The notes below the pieces were generated by a model. The model was not told the origin of the DNA. It made no database searches and worked only from the letters and a program-made list of their open reading frames with translations. This document shows, piece after piece, positions 5,721 to 6,469 of a stretch of 6,469 nt of DNA. The stretch's first letter is position 1. Each line of letters opens with the position of its first letter. The position numbers and the translations under genes are program-made. This DNA is from an uncultured Clostridia bacterium (GTDB lineage Bacteria > Bacillota > Clostridia > Oscillospirales > Oscillospiraceae): NCBI GenBank assembly GCA_946011705.1, contig CAMGCA010000126.1, positions 1-6,469 of the forward strand, given 5' to 3'.

Positions 5721-6204
5721 CGAATCCAGTTTTCTGGACGCGTTTCATCTGACGCTGGCCCCGGGGCAGGAGGCATTTGTCTCCCATCCCATCCGCAGTC
5801 TTGCCCAGGCCTATGTTTACTATCACCAGTGCACACCATTCGGAATCTACCACGGGGAAACCATGGTGGGCTACGTCATGGTGATCTATGACTACGATCT
5901 GGAAGAATATGACATCTGGCACATGATGATTGACGCAGCCCAGCAGGGCCGGGGCTATGGCAAAGCCGCCATGGAAGCCTGCCTTGCCTACATCGCCGGG
6001 AAGCCCTTCGGTGCTTCGGATCGGGTGGTTCTGACCTGCAACAGGGAGAACCCAAAGGCCATCGGACTATATAAGTCCCTCGGCTTCCGGGAAACCGGGA
6101 ACGAGGACGACGACGAAATCGAGCTGTCCCTGCAATTGAACCCCACATCCGATCCCCTACCCCCCACCCCCACCACCACAAAAATTATCCACAAAAAAAC
6201 GTAA
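5692..6204 (+). CDS. GNAT-family N-acetyltransferase, 170 aa, with unusual C-terminal tail
   Basis: This is a cytoplasmic acetyl-CoA-dependent acetyltransferase. Motif A is at 84-94 (QQGRGYGKAAM, pattern Q/R-x-x-G-x-G), preceded by the strand IWHMMID (75-81). Motif B follows as NRENPKAIGLYKSLGF (117-132). The middle GIYHGETMVGYVMVIYD (51-67) resembles the diamine/spermidine acetyltransferases BltD and PaiA, so a polyamine or small amine substrate is a reasonable but unproven guess. ATG at 5692 is chosen because AGGAGG (5680-5685) lies 6 bases upstream; an in-frame TTG at 5638 would add 18 unconvincing residues. The fold should end near EIELSLQL (142-149). The last 21 residues are Pro/Thr-rich and then lysine-rich, encoded by C-rich and A-rich simple sequence that runs into the downstream hairpin region. 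The tail is likely unstructured and may come from loss of an earlier stop. Confidence 0.88.
   Translation: MNEVILRRIDESSFLDAFHLTLAPGQEAFVSHPIRSLAQAYVYYHQCTPFGIYHGETMVGYVMVIYDYDLEEYDIWHMMIDAAQQGRGYGKAAMEACLAYIAGKPFGASDRVVLTCNRENPKAIGLYKSLGFRETGNEDDDEIELSLQLNPTSDPLPPTPTTTKIIHKKT
6141..6171 (-). other. Putative G-quadruplex motif on the minus strand
   Basis: The plus strand has four C-runs of lengths 4, 4, 6 and 5 (6141-6144, 6154-6157, 6160-6165, 6167-6171) separated by 9, 2 and 1 bases. The minus strand therefore has four G-runs that could form a quadruplex, and the plus strand an i-motif. It lies in the GNAT tail, on the template strand for that gene. One loop is long (9 bases), so stability is uncertain. 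Confidence 0.4.
6185..6193 (+). promoter_or_regulatory. Single perfect DnaA-box sequence
   Basis: TTATCCACA matches the consensus DnaA box exactly. It lies in the last codons of the GNAT gene, 13 bases after the C-rich tract, with A-rich DNA on both sides. I saw no second perfect box near it, so this is not an origin. It may be chance or an isolated DnaA binding site. Confidence 0.3.
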
Positions 6205-6242
6205 GTGCCGGTGTTACAGCTTGTCGAAAAAAAAACAGTATT

Positions 6243-6261
6243 GCCTGCGAAGCAGGCTTTT
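6243..6261 (+). terminator. Probable intrinsic terminator of the GNAT gene
   Basis: GCCTGC (6243-6248) and GCAGGC (6252-6257) form a perfect 6-bp stem with a GAA loop, followed by TTTT (6258-6261). It lies 38 bases past the GNAT stop. It is also the first hairpin of the repeat module, so termination may be a side role. Confidence 0.55.
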
Positions 6262-6269
6262 GAAATCCG

Positions 6270-6300
6270 TTTTTTGCCCCAGCTCTGCCGGGGCAAAAAA
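6270..6300. repeat. Perfect 11-bp inverted repeat, T-tract and A-tract flanking a GC core
   Basis: TTTTTTGCCCC (6270-6280) is the exact complement of GGGGCAAAAAA (6290-6300) around a 9-base loop. The order is opposite to that of a bidirectional terminator: the T-run comes before the stem on both strands and the A-run after it. It is therefore a strong hairpin without a terminating U-tract. Confidence 0.75.
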
Positions 6301-6307
6301 CACTTCT

Positions 6308-6365
6308 ATCCGCACAAGTGTGCGAATTGTCGGCAAAGCCGACAATGAGTGCGCGCAGTGCGGAT
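6308..6365. repeat. Nested inverted repeats, possible three-way junction
   Basis: The outer stem ATCCGCAC (6308-6315) pairs with GTGCGGAT (6358-6365). Inside, ATTGTCGGC (6326-6334) pairs perfectly with GCCGACAAT (6338-6346) around AAA. CGCAC (6311-6315) can instead pair with GTGCG (6320-6324), competing with the outer stem. TGCGCGCA at 6350-6357 is an 8-bp palindrome. Confidence 0.65.
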
Positions 6366-6370
6366 CTTCG

Positions 6371-6399
6371 GCGAGAAAGTCCATTTAGGGACTTTTTCG
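6371..6399. repeat. Hairpin with T-tract near the right end of the module
   Basis: AAAGTCC (6376-6382) pairs with GGACTTT (6389-6395) around ATTTAG. The stem extends outward through 6372-6375 with 6396-6399, including one G-T wobble. The right arm contains TTTTTCG, part of the module's right terminal repeat, so this hairpin and long-range pairing of the module ends exclude each other. Confidence 0.6.
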
Positions 6400-6401
6400 A
6401 C

Positions 6402-6469
6402 GGTCTCAAATCCCGGAATATATCCGGTATTTTGGTTATTCCTGCGGTGCTTTCTTTCGTTTGAAGCAC
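6402..6469. other. Non-coding end of window with one further hairpin
   Basis: AAAT (6408-6411) and CCGGA (6413-6417) pair with TCCGG (6423-6427) and ATTT (6429-6432) around ATATA, with one mismatch at 6412/6428, and TTTT is at 6429-6433 on the plus side. I see no gene in the remainder. Confidence 0.4.

Larger units (their letters stand above)
6223..6401. repeat. Non-coding hairpin-rich module bounded by inverted GTCGAAAAA ends
   Basis: GTCGAAAAA at 6223-6231 and TTTTTCGAC at 6393-6401 are perfect 9-bp inverted copies bounding about 180 bases without a believable gene. Inside are, in order, hairpins at 6243-6257, 6270-6300, 6308-6365 (with nested stems) and 6371-6399. No transposase and no flanking direct repeat is visible. 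The layout resembles a miniature inverted-repeat or REP-like dispersed element, or a structured RNA. Neither can be confirmed from one copy. Confidence 0.5.

Noticed and set aside
6185..6469. 94-codon minus-strand frame through the hairpin region
   Set aside because: It would translate straight through several perfect inverted repeats and the G-rich tract. The composition is unlike a protein, and the start is at the window edge with no ribosome site visible.
6205..6469. CRISPR array or attachment site in the repeat-rich tail
   Set aside because: The repeats are different inverted pairs, not regularly spaced direct repeats. No integrase, tRNA or direct target duplication is visible around the module ends.

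Overview
The window looks like chromosomal DNA of a low-to-mid GC Gram-positive anaerobe, most likely a gut-type clostridium (Oscillospiraceae/Ruminococcaceae range). The reasons are gene order and gene type: a YqeG-like HAD phosphatase overlapping a short Xaa-Pro peptidase, then a Bacillus-type elongation factor P, then an acidic protein with a C-terminal zinc ribbon of the kind that follows efp in clostridia, then a short Gram-positive signal peptidase. AGGAGG-type ribosome binding sites precede most genes. The taxonomic call is inference.

Layout. Positions 1-147 hold the C-terminal end of a dihydrofolate reductase gene (+). It converges, with a 6-bp gap, on a conserved hypothetical gene on the minus strand (154-879). 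A strong promoter (879-907) then drives the plus strand: yqeG-like (960-1466), overlapping by 4 bp an M24 Xaa-Pro peptidase (1463-2527), followed by a membrane acyltransferase (2561-3712). A 209-bp gap carries a second strong promoter (3825-3853), whose -35 box sits in the loop of an inverted repeat. This promoter serves efp (3922-4485) and an acidic zinc-ribbon protein (4513-4974), which end in a near-perfect intrinsic terminator (4989-5020). A signal peptidase I-like gene (5050-5586) and a GNAT acetyltransferase (5692-6204) follow. The last 265 bases are non-coding and packed with hairpins.

How the genes relate. The peptidase-efp pairing is a common Firmicute arrangement. Here the pair is split by an A/T-richer acyltransferase that looks like an insertion. 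EF-P relieves ribosome stalling at polyproline and the peptidase removes residues next to proline, so the two share a proline theme, although no direct functional link is proven. The efp codons are strongly biased, as expected for an abundant translation factor.

Most notable points: (1) the signal peptidase homologue keeps its catalytic serine and box E, but methionine replaces the general-base lysine and the following box is scrambled; (2) the 3' tail holds a module of about 180 bp bounded by inverted GTCGAAAAA/TTTTTCGAC ends and filled with nested hairpins, possibly a dispersed non-coding element; (3) just before it, the GNAT gene ends in a C-rich tract with G-quadruplex potential on the opposite strand and a perfect DnaA-box sequence; (4) the yqeG promoter lies on top of the start site of the divergent gene. 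I see no CRISPR array, tRNA, rRNA, complete insertion sequence or clear defence system.
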